NCBI GenBank assembly: GCA_003056425.1
Contig: PYVY01000008.1
Location: 62,001-126,000 of the forward strand
DNA: 64,000 nt
Direction of reading: 5' to 3'
Source of the DNA: Alteromonas indica
Lineage (GTDB): Bacteria > Pseudomonadota > Gammaproteobacteria > Enterobacterales > Alteromonadaceae
Made by a program: the position numbers and the translations under genes. The notes beneath the pieces are model-generated. The model was not told the origin of the DNA and made no database searches. It worked only from the letters and a program-made list of their open reading frames with translations. The first letter of the stretch is position 1; every line of letters begins with the position of its first letter. Shown in pieces: positions 8,301 through 17,130 of this stretch.

Positions 8301-9482
8301 CTAATTTTCCTTAGTTTTTGCCTTTGCTTCTGCCTCATCAATATCTTTAATTTCCACCGAGCCAGAGTTTAATTCATGTCGCGCTTTTAATTGTTGAATC
8401 ATCTCCAGTTGGGCGGCCGGAAAGCGCACATTAAGCCGTGTTTTGCTGACAATTGACTGCGCCAACGGACTTTCTATCGCGCTCATTCCTGAGCCTCCGC
8501 CTTGATTGAATAGCATTTGCTGGGAGCGCACGGCATCAAGTAGTGCAGCGCTGTTTATCATCCCCGAGCCACCATACTCTCTGGCGCCCCCCATCAAATT
8601 AGCCAGTTGCCAGTCAGCTGTTTCAAACTCTAATTCGTCAGCTTCTTGTATCTCGTTGTAGAAAGAGCCTTCAAGAAAATCTAACAGATGACGTCTTAAT
8701 TTTTCTTTATTGTTATCGAAAAAAGTCATATTACGTTTGTAATAAACCGAAACAGAACCATCAAAATACGTGCCCCGGTTTGAGTTAATAAATTCACGAG
8801 CATTTTCTTCAAGTTGTCGCCAAACCCGGGCGCCGGTGAACGCCTCATCTAAAATGCTGGGGCCACCAATATTACCCTGAAATAAACCGTATATTATCAG
8901 CGGATCATTGTACTTTTCTTTCAAAATAGTAAATTGAATATCATTAAGACTTAAAGATTCGCCTGCTACGTTCAAAACTTTTTTATTTAATATGGAATCT
9001 TCGTCGCCATAATCCAGTAGGCCTTTAATATTGCCAGGGGCTTTCTGCTCAGCTAGTTGATCAAGTAAAGTGAAATTATAAAGGTTGAGCCAGTAAGCTA
9101 ATTGCTCTTTTCTATTTAAGGTAGATAGCGGAACCTGTCCGGGCAATAACTCCAGACTTTGTTTAATCGCATGAAGGGTATTTCGAACATCATCGTTTTC
9201 TAACGCTTCAAAATAAAATCTGTTCCCCTCTAACGCTGTTAAACGATTTACCCGTGAACGCATTCGCGTTCCGGTGGTTTCTGCTCGTGCTGCTTTTTTT
9301 CTCGTGGAACGGCCTACCACCAATACCTCGGCCTTTAAAAAAGCGCTTAAATCATCATAACTTACCGTTAAAGTAGAGTCCTGCGACGCACCTTGAAATG
9401 GGGGAGGAAGGTTGTTTTCGCTGGCATGCGTAAGGGCTGGAAACATGAGCGATAGCATTATGAACTGGCTAATAATTTTCAT
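8301..9482 (-). CDS. DUF547 domain-containing exported protein
   Basis: A 393-residue protein with a signal peptide (MKIISQFIMLSLMFPALTHA) and a central DUF547 region marked by LNRKEQLAYWLNLYNFTLLDQL, VLNVAGESLSLNDIQFTILK and the YGLFQGNIGGPSIL segment. A conserved pattern of Asn, Glu and His/Tyr residues in DUF547 suggests an enzyme, but no reaction is established. The C-terminal third (after about residue 290) contains a Gly/Ser-rich stretch and looks extra to the domain. The start at 9482 has GGAG at good spacing; a second ATG 18 bases upstream is weaker. It has no operon partner. Confidence 0.82.
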   Translation of the reverse strand: MKIISQFIMLSLMFPALTHASENNLPPPFQGASQDSTLTVSYDDLSAFLKAEVLVVGRSTRKKAARAETTGTRMRSRVNRLTALEGNRFYFEALENDDVRNTLHAIKQSLELLPGQVPLSTLNRKEQLAYWLNLYNFTLLDQLAEQKAPGNIKGLLDYGDEDSILNKKVLNVAGESLSLNDIQFTILKEKYNDPLIIYGLFQGNIGGPSILDEAFTGARVWRQLEENAREFINSNRGTYFDGSVSVYYKRNMTFFDNNKEKLRRHLLDFLEGSFYNEIQEADELEFETADWQLANLMGGAREYGGSGMINSAALLDAVRSQQMLFNQGGGSGMSAIESPLAQSIVSKTRLNVRFPAAQLEMIQQLKARHELNSGSVEIKDIDEAEAKAKTKEN

Positions 9483-11055
9483 ATTATCTCCATTTAACAA
9501 GTTAATCCTTTTTTATGATAGAGGGGGCTACAGGTATGTTATAAGCGCTATAACGAACCACTGCAAGTACATGTTGTTCATTTTTTGTGCTTTGTGGATA
9601 AGTCCCTATAGGCCTGCGAACTAAATTATTAGCCAGAGCTGACAAACACAATATAGCTACCTGCAATACCAATAAGTTGCCACTTTATAGCTCAAAAACC
9701 GCTATACAGCCGCGCCCTTTATCTCCTTTCAAGTGCTTATATTATTTATACGATGGTCGGCGTTTATGAAGATAAAATAAGATTAATACCACAAAATAGC
9801 CCGGACCTTAGTTAGCCGGTTATAGCAAAGCCAGTAATCAGTGCTTTGCTAAATGGGGTTAGTATTCATATGTTGGTTGTCACAATATAACGAGAAAGGA
9901 ACGTAACAATTTTTGCAGACGGTCTAACGACGTTTTTCCTTTTTTAAATAGGCGCTTTGTCTGTTTGCTTTACCCAGCATGGATGGCCGGCTTAATAAGT
10001 TTTTATGCGTTAGGTATTTCTACTGGCGTCCCCAGACCTGCCTATAGGCTGATGGCCGGTTCGGCAACCGCGTCCACAGGCTATTTTAGCAATTGGGTGT
10101 GCGGTCTCGGACAACAAACCCTGCATAGCCCTGGCAAGGGGGGCGCCCCGACTATGCAAAGCCAAATGCTCGCCTGGGCAACGAATTGAACCCTTCAGAG
10201 CACGGCTGCAAAGCCCCTCCGATCCTGACTGAATTTACCCGGATAAATCGGTTTAATGCTAAAGGCTGTGGTACCACCAACCGACGCTTCACTAATTATC
10301 GCCGCCAGCGCTTTGCATAGGCGCATTACCGTAGGAAGCCACGGGGGCCTCATCTCTGCTCGGTTAGCCTACCTTTGTTAGTTGTCACCCCCGTAACGCG
10401 TGTTGGGCGCACAAATGACTGTAATGCTTCGCCCCTTAGGCTCATTTCGGGTAGGCTCATTTCAGGTAGTTTAGGGCGGTATTAAAAAGCAGGTTTATAC
10501 ATACTTTCTATGTTGTTAACTGCTTACCCTGTCAGGCGCTTTAATCGTTTTATTTAATGCATACTTACTGCTGCTAGCTACCCAGCTCTCACTGCAACCA
10601 GTAGCCTGACTTCTGCCCGATCTATCCATTGATAGGCTCCTAGTAACCCTGCCCAGATAAAGCCAATTAACCAGCGGGAGCATCGATAACCCTTAGTAGA
10701 CCAACGCCGTTAGTTGGCAGTGAAACATTTAGTTTTTATTTGCATAACAATAAATAAACAAACATTACTTATTGGCTTCACGGGTAAGGATGCCCTCGTC
10801 AATCCTGCGGCTTGTTGTAGTTCCTAATTGGTCCGCGCTCTTAAGCGTTACTGCCAGCCCCGTGCGGTTATAATGAAATTTTGTTAAAAATACGTACGGC
10901 CTGAATGGTTCTTTAAATAAATGCTAATAAAATTTAAATAACTATAGTTGATTTATAGTCCGGACTGCCTTACCGTGCGTATCCTTACAATCAAATTGAT
11001 GCAGTGAATCGCATTTTGCTGTGGGTAGCAGTAGTAAAACGCCAGTTGGACTAAT
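9483..11055. other. Long non-coding stretch (about 1.57 kb)
   Basis: No supported gene. Open frames such as the one at 9965-10189 lack family features and a ribosome site. A 16-bp direct duplication (TAGGCTCATTTC followed by RGGTAG) lies near 10434-10469. The last 150 bp before the porin gene are AT-richer and probably hold its promoter. Parts look like eroded coding sequence, but I could not match any fragment. Confidence 0.5.
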
Positions 11056-12456
11056 ATGAATTTACATTATTTAACAAATGCGTCGGGTGCCAAAGCAGCG
11101 CGGTGGCTCCTGCTTTTATGCAAAAAAGCAGCGAGTAAGCCAGCAAAGTATCGTAAACCAAAGCCAGTGGGTTTAGTGACCCCATGCGTGGTCGGTTTAT
11201 GTGGGATAGCACTGATAAGCTCAGTACATGCTGCAAGCGCTCAAAGTAACCCGAACTCTTCTGTGCAGTGGCTGGCGTCCTATACGGGGGAGTCTGCCAC
11301 CAACATCAGTGGTGGTATGGAGCGTGGAAGCGCTTATGCAGGACAGCTGTTTATCGGCGCAGATATTAATCTTCAGCCCGCCTTAGACTGGGACAATACC
11401 GTCGTTCATGTCGCATTTACTAACCGGCACGGTAAAAGCCTTGCGCAGACTCATATTGGTAATAGTACCTCAGTGCAGGAAATCTATGGCGGTCAGAACT
11501 CCCGCCTAACCCGTTTCAGTATTGAAACCACATTGCTTGATGGGCAGTTAGAACTAGAAGCTGGCCGCACCGTGGCTAATATTAGCTTTTTGGGATCGCA
11601 GTTATGTCAGTACTTTCAGACCAACGCCGCGTGTGGTAATCCCACCTTTGTCTTTCGCACCAGCAACTTTAGCTGGTGGCCGGTATCCAGTTGGGGAGGC
11701 CGGGCGAAATACTGGTTGTCGTCCAAGGTTTATCTGCATGCGGGTGTATATGAAGAAAATTCCGCGTTTCAGGATGCTGGCGACCATGGTTTCAACTGGA
11801 GTACGAAAGACTCTACCGGCGTGGTGGCCCCGGTCACCCTTGGCTATCAAACAAGTTGGGAAACCGACCGGTATCCTAAAAAGTATGAAGTGGGTGGGTG
11901 GTATGATAGTACCGATTATGACGATCCGTTGATTGACGATGAGGATCAACCTGCGGTTATCAGTGGCAAGGCATATGCGCCTCAAAATGGCCGGTCGGGT
12001 ATTTTTACACGTTTTGAGCAGGTCGTTAGCCGACCCGACAGTCAGACCCGGCGCAGCCTTACTGTATTTGGCAACGCATTAACCGGTCTATCAGGAGAAT
12101 CTACTGAGGATTATTATCTAAATGCCGGATTAGTTAAACGCGGCACGTTTGCCGGGCGCGATGATGACACTATCGGTTTTGTTATAACTTACCAGCACTA
12201 CAGTGACGAAGCGTTGGAAAACCAACGCCTGGCCAGAGCCGCAAACGGTGGGGTCGGCACCCCCGCTAGTAGCCAGACAATGATGGAACTTAGTTACGGT
12301 GTACAGGTTAACGACCACATAAGAATACAACCCAATGTGCATTATATTATTAATCCAGACCAGTTTAGCGAACCTGGCCGTACACAAGACCTGGCCGATG
12401 CCTGGGTGGTAGGCATGCGGTTTGACGTTGATTTAGCCGGGTTGCTGTTGCAGTAA
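11056..12456 (+). CDS. OprB-type carbohydrate-selective outer-membrane porin
   Basis: A 466-residue protein. After a basic N-terminus the hydrophobic stretch PCVVGLCGIALISSVHAASA (about residues 43-62) looks like a signal peptide with an unusually long preceding region of about 40 residues. The mature part has OprB-family blocks: ISGGMERGSAYAGQLFIGADINL, RLTRFSIETTLLDGQLELEAGR, and the end QPNVHYIINPDQF...VVGMRFDVDL. OprB-type porins let sugars cross the outer membrane. A plasma-membrane partner is not adjacent. Start choice is uncertain because no ATG lies nearer the signal peptide and no strong ribosome site is visible. Confidence 0.82.
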   Translation: MNLHYLTNASGAKAARWLLLLCKKAASKPAKYRKPKPVGLVTPCVVGLCGIALISSVHAASAQSNPNSSVQWLASYTGESATNISGGMERGSAYAGQLFIGADINLQPALDWDNTVVHVAFTNRHGKSLAQTHIGNSTSVQEIYGGQNSRLTRFSIETTLLDGQLELEAGRTVANISFLGSQLCQYFQTNAACGNPTFVFRTSNFSWWPVSSWGGRAKYWLSSKVYLHAGVYEENSAFQDAGDHGFNWSTKDSTGVVAPVTLGYQTSWETDRYPKKYEVGGWYDSTDYDDPLIDDEDQPAVISGKAYAPQNGRSGIFTRFEQVVSRPDSQTRRSLTVFGNALTGLSGESTEDYYLNAGLVKRGTFAGRDDDTIGFVITYQHYSDEALENQRLARAANGGVGTPASSQTMMELSYGVQVNDHIRIQPNVHYIINPDQFSEPGRTQDLADAWVVGMRFDVDLAGLLLQ

Positions 12457-12625
12457 ATCAAGCAAGGTGCCGATAGCGCAAGGCTATGGGCACTATCTTC
12501 AAGGGGCCACGTAATCTTCGTCGCACTAATGCCGATTCCGATACTTCATTAAAAAGCCAGCTATTATCAAACCATTTAGCAGCGATAGCCTTATAAATTC
12601 TACATCGTAAAAAGGAGGATGTACT

Positions 12626-13066
12626 ATGTTAGGTAAATCTTATCTTGTCGTGGCTAATCAAAGTGAAGCGAAAATTTTTATAGAAAGCGACAATGCCACT
12701 TCATTGGAGCCTGTGGTGGTTTTAATAAACGATGATGGCAGGGAGCATGACAGCGATTTAGTTACCGACCGTCCCGGCGCCACAGCGCCCCCTGGCAGCA
12801 ATGGCCATGGTACCAACACATTCAGTCGCAAAGACGCAGCGCAAATTGAAGCAGACAGGTTCGCCAATACGGTAACCGACTGGTTAGATAAGCGGCGCAG
12901 CGCAGAAAAAATATATCATATCAATATTATTGCCGAAGCCGGTTTTTTAGGCAAACTGCGCAATCATATGTCGAAGCACGTAGCAGATCTGGTAAATAAA
13001 ACGGTTAACAAAGATGTGGTCCGCGAAGATGAGCAAGTCTGGCTGGATTATATTCGACAGGCGTAA
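12626..13066 (+). CDS. Host-attachment family protein (baeRF-like)
   Basis: A 146-residue protein of the family annotated as required for attachment to host cells, related to archaeo-eukaryotic release-factor-like domains. Visible: the N-terminal strand SYLVVANQSEAKIFI, a charged middle, and the C-terminal pattern IYHINIIAEAGFLGKLRNHMSKHVADLVNKTVNKDVV. The strong AAAGGAGG site eight bases upstream fixes the start. It is monocistronic between two long gaps. The family name comes from an Agrobacterium study; the role in a marine bacterium is unclear. Confidence 0.8.
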   Translation: MLGKSYLVVANQSEAKIFIESDNATSLEPVVVLINDDGREHDSDLVTDRPGATAPPGSNGHGTNTFSRKDAAQIEADRFANTVTDWLDKRRSAEKIYHINIIAEAGFLGKLRNHMSKHVADLVNKTVNKDVVREDEQVWLDYIRQA

Positions 13067-13974
13067 GTAATTTATTCGTCAGCCCATTCGATAAAGCAAT
13101 ACATTGCAAGAAGTAAAAATTTACACAGGCTCTGCCTGGCAGGGCTTGTGATTATGATTCAAACGTTAACCCGAAGGTAATGTTATGGTTAGGAAGAATT
13201 ATTCAATTGAGTTAATACGACCTATGTGGTGCGTAACTTATTGAACTGATTCCGCAGTGATTACTCCGTGATTTATTCTGCGCTTCTTTAAAAGTATCTG
13301 GAACAGTATCCAGTATCCTATTAAACAAACGACCCGCTTAAACCGTATCATCTGCATGCTTACGCAGTTTCGATAGGGCGTTTAGTTAGACTAGGTTATT
13401 AATATATATAAAAAGCCTAGCCAAGCAGGATTAAACGAAGTATCGAACATAAGCGGACTTCTTCGCCAATATACTGTCGAAGAGGTAATTTAAAACACAT
13501 TCCTGTCTATAATGGGCATTCATATTGATTTAGGTGCCTATAAGTAGTCGAATCTCATTTCGTGCTTATTGCTATATCTGACTTGCCAGTTTTCGTTGCC
13601 TTTGTTTTTATCAATGTGACATTGCCGCGTTACAGTTAAACGCTACATAGTTTGGCTAGATGAAAGCATTATTACGCTAAAACGATACAACCTATGTCGC
13701 CGCGATTTACGCCTATCGTTCTGCTTTAACTAGCCCGAATATCACCGTGGGTGATCGTTAAAAGTGGGCGTCGGTGAGTATTATCGAAGTAATAGCATTT
13801 ATATTTATAGCAAATTCTTTACCGTAGCCCCACTAGCCAGCGGACTGGGTTCGTTATGCCTACCCGTAAGGGCGAGGATACTGGCCTTTTAGCGCGAATC
13901 CTTATCAAACAGGTTCATTTCTGCAGGGTGATGCATTAAGGTGCACGTTGCGAAAATACAATGGACACTCTTTT
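13067..13974. other. Non-coding stretch upstream of sstT
   Basis: About 0.9 kb, AT-richer than the genes around it, with no supported coding region. Short AT runs (near 13397-13415) and the last 100 bp may hold the sstT promoter. No riboswitch or tRNA recognised. Confidence 0.5.
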
Positions 13975-15192
13975 ATGGTTTCAACTGCGTTTTCAACGCT
14001 TTTTCAACGTTACATGAACGGCAATATAGTGCTGCAAATCGTGGTGGGGATAGCCTGTGGTGTAGCCTTGGCGACGCTGTTGCCCGACACTGCTCAGGCA
14101 GTGGGTTTACTGGGCGACATTTTTGTAAAAGCCCTTAAAGCAATCGCGCCTTTATTAGTCTTTATATTAGTGATGGCGTCGATCGCAAACCATAAAAAAA
14201 ACCAGCAAACTTACATCAAACCAGTACTGGTCTTATATTTGGCCGGTACGCTTATTGCCGCTACCACGGCGGTTATTTTTAGCTTTGTGTTCCCAACCGA
14301 ACTTAGCCTGGTGTCCTCCCAGGTCAGCCAAAGTGCACCTGAAGGGGTAGGTGAGGTATTGCGTACGCTTATATTTAATATGGTGGATAATCCCGTTAAT
14401 GCGCTGGTAAATGCGAACTATATTGGTTTGCTTACCTGGGCTGTGGGTTTTGGATTGGGGTTGAGGCACGGTAGTGAAACTACCAAAGGGGTGCTGCAAA
14501 ACCTAGCCGACAGCGTTACCTCCATTGTCGGCTTTATTATTCGGCTGGCGCCATTTGGTATATTTGGTCTGGTAGCGAATACAGTGGCCAGTACGGGGTT
14601 CGATGCACTGCTCGGGTACACCCATCTGCTTGCGGTGTTGTTAAGCGCCATGTTGTTTATTGCGTTGGTTACCAATCCGCTGTTGGTTTACCTGACTACC
14701 CGCCAAAATCCATATCCGCTGGTATTTACCTGTTTAAAAGAAAGTGGTATTACCGCATTTTTTACCCGTAGTTCAGCAGCGAATATCCCGGTTAATATGG
14801 CCTTGTGTAAACGCCTGAAACTCGATGAAGACACTTATTCTGTCTCTATCCCCCTTGGTGCTACCATCAATATGGGCGGCGCGGCGATCACTATTACTAT
14901 CCTGACTCTGGCGGCGGTAAACACGCTAGGGATCCCGGTTGATTTTCCCACTGCTATTCTGCTTAGTATCATCGCCGCCGTTTCTGCGTGCGGTAGCTCG
15001 GGGGTAGCGGGGGGGTCCTTATTATTGATTCCTCTGGCATGTAGTTTGTTTAATATTCCCAACGAGGTCGCTATGCAGGTAGTGGCCGTGGGATTTATTC
15101 TCGGGGTGCTGCAGGATTCAGCGGAAACCGCGCTTAATAGTTCTACCGATGTGTTGTTTACCGCTGCTGCGTGTCGCAAGCAGGAACGTTAG
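13975..15192 (+). CDS. sstT: Sodium:serine/threonine symporter SstT
   Basis: A 405-residue DAACS-family transporter that imports serine and threonine with Na+ across the inner membrane. It follows E. coli SstT along its length, including EAVGLLGxxFVxALKAxAP near the start, the re-entrant loop [17 protein letters not shown], the Na+-site block [20 protein letters not shown] and the ending [21 protein letters not shown] chose the ATG at 13975 because it aligns with the E. coli N-terminus; a TTG at 13948 would add nine residues without support. The ribosome site is weak. The gene stands alone. Confidence 0.93.
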   Translation: MVSTAFSTLFQRYMNGNIVLQIVVGIACGVALATLLPDTAQAVGLLGDIFVKALKAIAPLLVFILVMASIANHKKNQQTYIKPVLVLYLAGTLIAATTAVIFSFVFPTELSLVSSQVSQSAPEGVGEVLRTLIFNMVDNPVNALVNANYIGLLTWAVGFGLGLRHGSETTKGVLQNLADSVTSIVGFIIRLAPFGIFGLVANTVASTGFDALLGYTHLLAVLLSAMLFIALVTNPLLVYLTTRQNPYPLVFTCLKESGITAFFTRSSAANIPVNMALCKRLKLDEDTYSVSIPLGATINMGGAAITITILTLAAVNTLGIPVDFPTAILLSIIAAVSACGSSGVAGGSLLLIPLACSLFNIPNEVAMQVVAVGFILGVLQDSAETALNSSTDVLFTAAACRKQER

Positions 15193-15780
15193 TTTATTGA
15201 TTTTATGGTGGAGCCTGTATACGCAGTTGCTGAGGAAGCCTACGGGCTTACTTTGCGATTGGGTAGGTGGCATAGTACTTTCGCCTTTACTGAGCACGTT
15301 TCGCCACACTGTGGATACCGCAATAAAAGCATAATTTCTAGCTGGGCTAAAAACAGGCGCATTGCGTATGCAGTGTTCCATTAAGCGGTATACACGGCGA
15401 CGGACGGCCGTCGGGGCACTATTGATGATAGCGGGTTTGCCGGGGTCACAGGCAGGTGTTTGCGCGGTGACCACCGCCTGAGGGCTCGATAAACAGCCTG
15501 GGCCGGTAGCAACAAGCGGCGTTCTGGATAGCCCAACACGGGGGCCGCTACACTGCCAGCTCGATCCTTGGCCTGCGTGCCACACAGCGGGCCGTTGTGT
15601 ACACGGTTATCTTGAATTTATAGGTGATGAATATGGCCAAAAGGCTGAATAACCCACTCGCGGCAGATAACCGTGTCATAGCGTGGTGTGCTAGTACAGC
15701 TGCGCTGGCGGCTTATAGTGGTAAGCAAGCGGATTGCCTAATGGGTAGCTGTCTGGCGGGTGGATTAACCGGGGGCTGGA
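15193..15780. other. Non-coding stretch between sstT and mobA
   Basis: About 0.6 kb. A short frame at 15634-15788 (about 51 codons ending just inside mobA) and a longer minus-strand frame overlapping sstT exist, but neither shows family features. The GC content is gene-like, so this may be eroded coding sequence of unknown origin. Confidence 0.45.
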
Positions 15781-16332
15781 GTGCTTAACGGATTGGTGCT
15801 TGCGGGGGGGCAATCCCGCCGAATGGGGCAAGACAAAGCGCTAATGCGCTATCAAGGTAAGCCGCTTTTCGAGCATGCCGCCGCTTTGTTAAACGAGGCC
15901 GGCTGTAAGCAGGTGCTCATCAGTCGCAATCAGCCAGGCTACCTTACCGATATTATTGCTGATGCAGGCCCGCTGGCTGGCGTGCACGCGGCACTTGACG
16001 TGCTTAGCGTAGGCGATGAGTTAGTCGTGTTGCCGGTAGATATGCCCCAAATGACCCCGGCATTACTCCGGTCACTTTGGCAATTTGGGCGTGACCAGCA
16101 AAAGGCATGTTTTGTGGCCACCCGTATCTTACCCTTTTACCTTCCTGTAACTCACCAGGTGAAAAGCGAATTGCATACATTCTTAACCGCTCAAAAGGAG
16201 CGTAAGGTTGTACGCTTTTTAAATGCGATCCATGCTGCGACGTTTTCCGGCTACGTTAATGAGCCCGGCAATTCAGGTGATGCAGCCTGGCTTAACGTAA
16301 ATTCCCCGGAAGACTGGCCCGATGAAACCTAA
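15781..16332 (+). CDS. mobA: Molybdenum cofactor guanylyltransferase MobA
   Basis: A 183-residue nucleotidyltransferase that attaches GMP to molybdopterin to make the bis-MGD cofactor used by formate dehydrogenase-type enzymes. The signature LAGGQSRRMGQDKALMRYQG is at residues 7-26, followed by DAGPLAGVHAAL and VLPVDMPQMTP, the metal-binding Asp block. The start is GTG. It overlaps fdhD by 11 bp, so the two are co-translated; both serve the molybdo-enzyme encoded convergently next door. Confidence 0.92.
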   Translation: MLNGLVLAGGQSRRMGQDKALMRYQGKPLFEHAAALLNEAGCKQVLISRNQPGYLTDIIADAGPLAGVHAALDVLSVGDELVVLPVDMPQMTPALLRSLWQFGRDQQKACFVATRILPFYLPVTHQVKSELHTFLTAQKERKVVRFLNAIHAATFSGYVNEPGNSGDAAWLNVNSPEDWPDET

Positions 16333-17122
16333 CTCCCACGACGCGCCTGAAGGCGTTAACACGTTTGCTGCATTGGTGTTAGATGAGCAACAACATACCG
16401 ACTATTTTCCTCTGGCTGAAGAGGTAGCGCTAAGTATTAGCTACAATGGGATAAATTATGCGGTTATGCTGGTTACCCCCCAGAATATTGAAGATTTTGT
16501 GGTCGGCTTTAGTATTACTGCCGGCATCATTGAACAGCGTCGTCAGTTGTACGGTATAACCTTACAGCGTCACAGCGAGCACATTAGCGCAGAGGTAGAG
16601 CTGTCTAACCAGGCCTTCTGGAAACTGAAATCTACCCGCCGCCAGTTAGCGGGTGCCAGCGGCTGTGGCCTATGTGGTATCGAGGCTTTAGATATGGCCC
16701 TGCCAGAACTTGAACCTTTGGCCCCGGCAATGCTTCCCACCCGTGAACAGCTAAATGGGTTACGGGAGCGCATTGCCAAAGAACAACAGTTAGCTAAGTC
16801 CAGTGGGGCAGTACATGCGGCACTGTATCTGGATAAACAGGGTAATGCGCTGGCCTGTCGTGAAGATATAGGCCGACATAACGCCTTTGATAAACTCATT
16901 GGCGCTATTTTTTCTACTGGTTTGCATGAAGCGGATAACATGGTCGTGTTAACCAGCCGCTGTAGCCTTGAGTTGATTCAAAAAGCGGTTCGCGCCGGTT
17001 TACCGCTGCTTGTCACATTCTCGGCGCCTACCGCACTGGCAGTAAAATGGGCATCACGCTATGGCTTGACGCTTATTCACGTCCCCAAACATGATGCCCC
17101 CCGCGTGTACAGTGCTGGCTAG
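16322..17122 (+). CDS. fdhD: Formate dehydrogenase accessory sulfurtransferase FdhD
   Basis: A 266-residue protein that passes sulfur from a cysteine desulfurase to the Mo-bisMGD cofactor of formate dehydrogenases. The key loop GASGCGLCGIEAL (about residues 112-124) carries the CxxC cysteines. Other family blocks are VGFSITAGII, CREDIGRHNAFDKLIG and LTSRCSLELIQKAVRAGLPLLVTFSAPTALAV. It overlaps mobA and ends nine bases from the convergent molybdo-oxidoreductase gene. Confidence 0.93.
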   Translation: MKPNSHDAPEGVNTFAALVLDEQQHTDYFPLAEEVALSISYNGINYAVMLVTPQNIEDFVVGFSITAGIIEQRRQLYGITLQRHSEHISAEVELSNQAFWKLKSTRRQLAGASGCGLCGIEALDMALPELEPLAPAMLPTREQLNGLRERIAKEQQLAKSSGAVHAALYLDKQGNALACREDIGRHNAFDKLIGAIFSTGLHEADNMVVLTSRCSLELIQKAVRAGLPLLVTFSAPTALAVKWASRYGLTLIHVPKHDAPRVYSAG

Positions 17123-17130
17123 CTGGTATG

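Noticed and set aside
9965..10189. 74-codon open frame in the gap before the OprB-type porin
   Set aside because: No family features, no ribosome site, and low-complexity composition similar to the rest of the gap.
15118..15585. 155-codon minus-strand frame overlapping the end of sstT
   Set aside because: It lies antisense to a real gene for part of its length and shows no recognisable domain.
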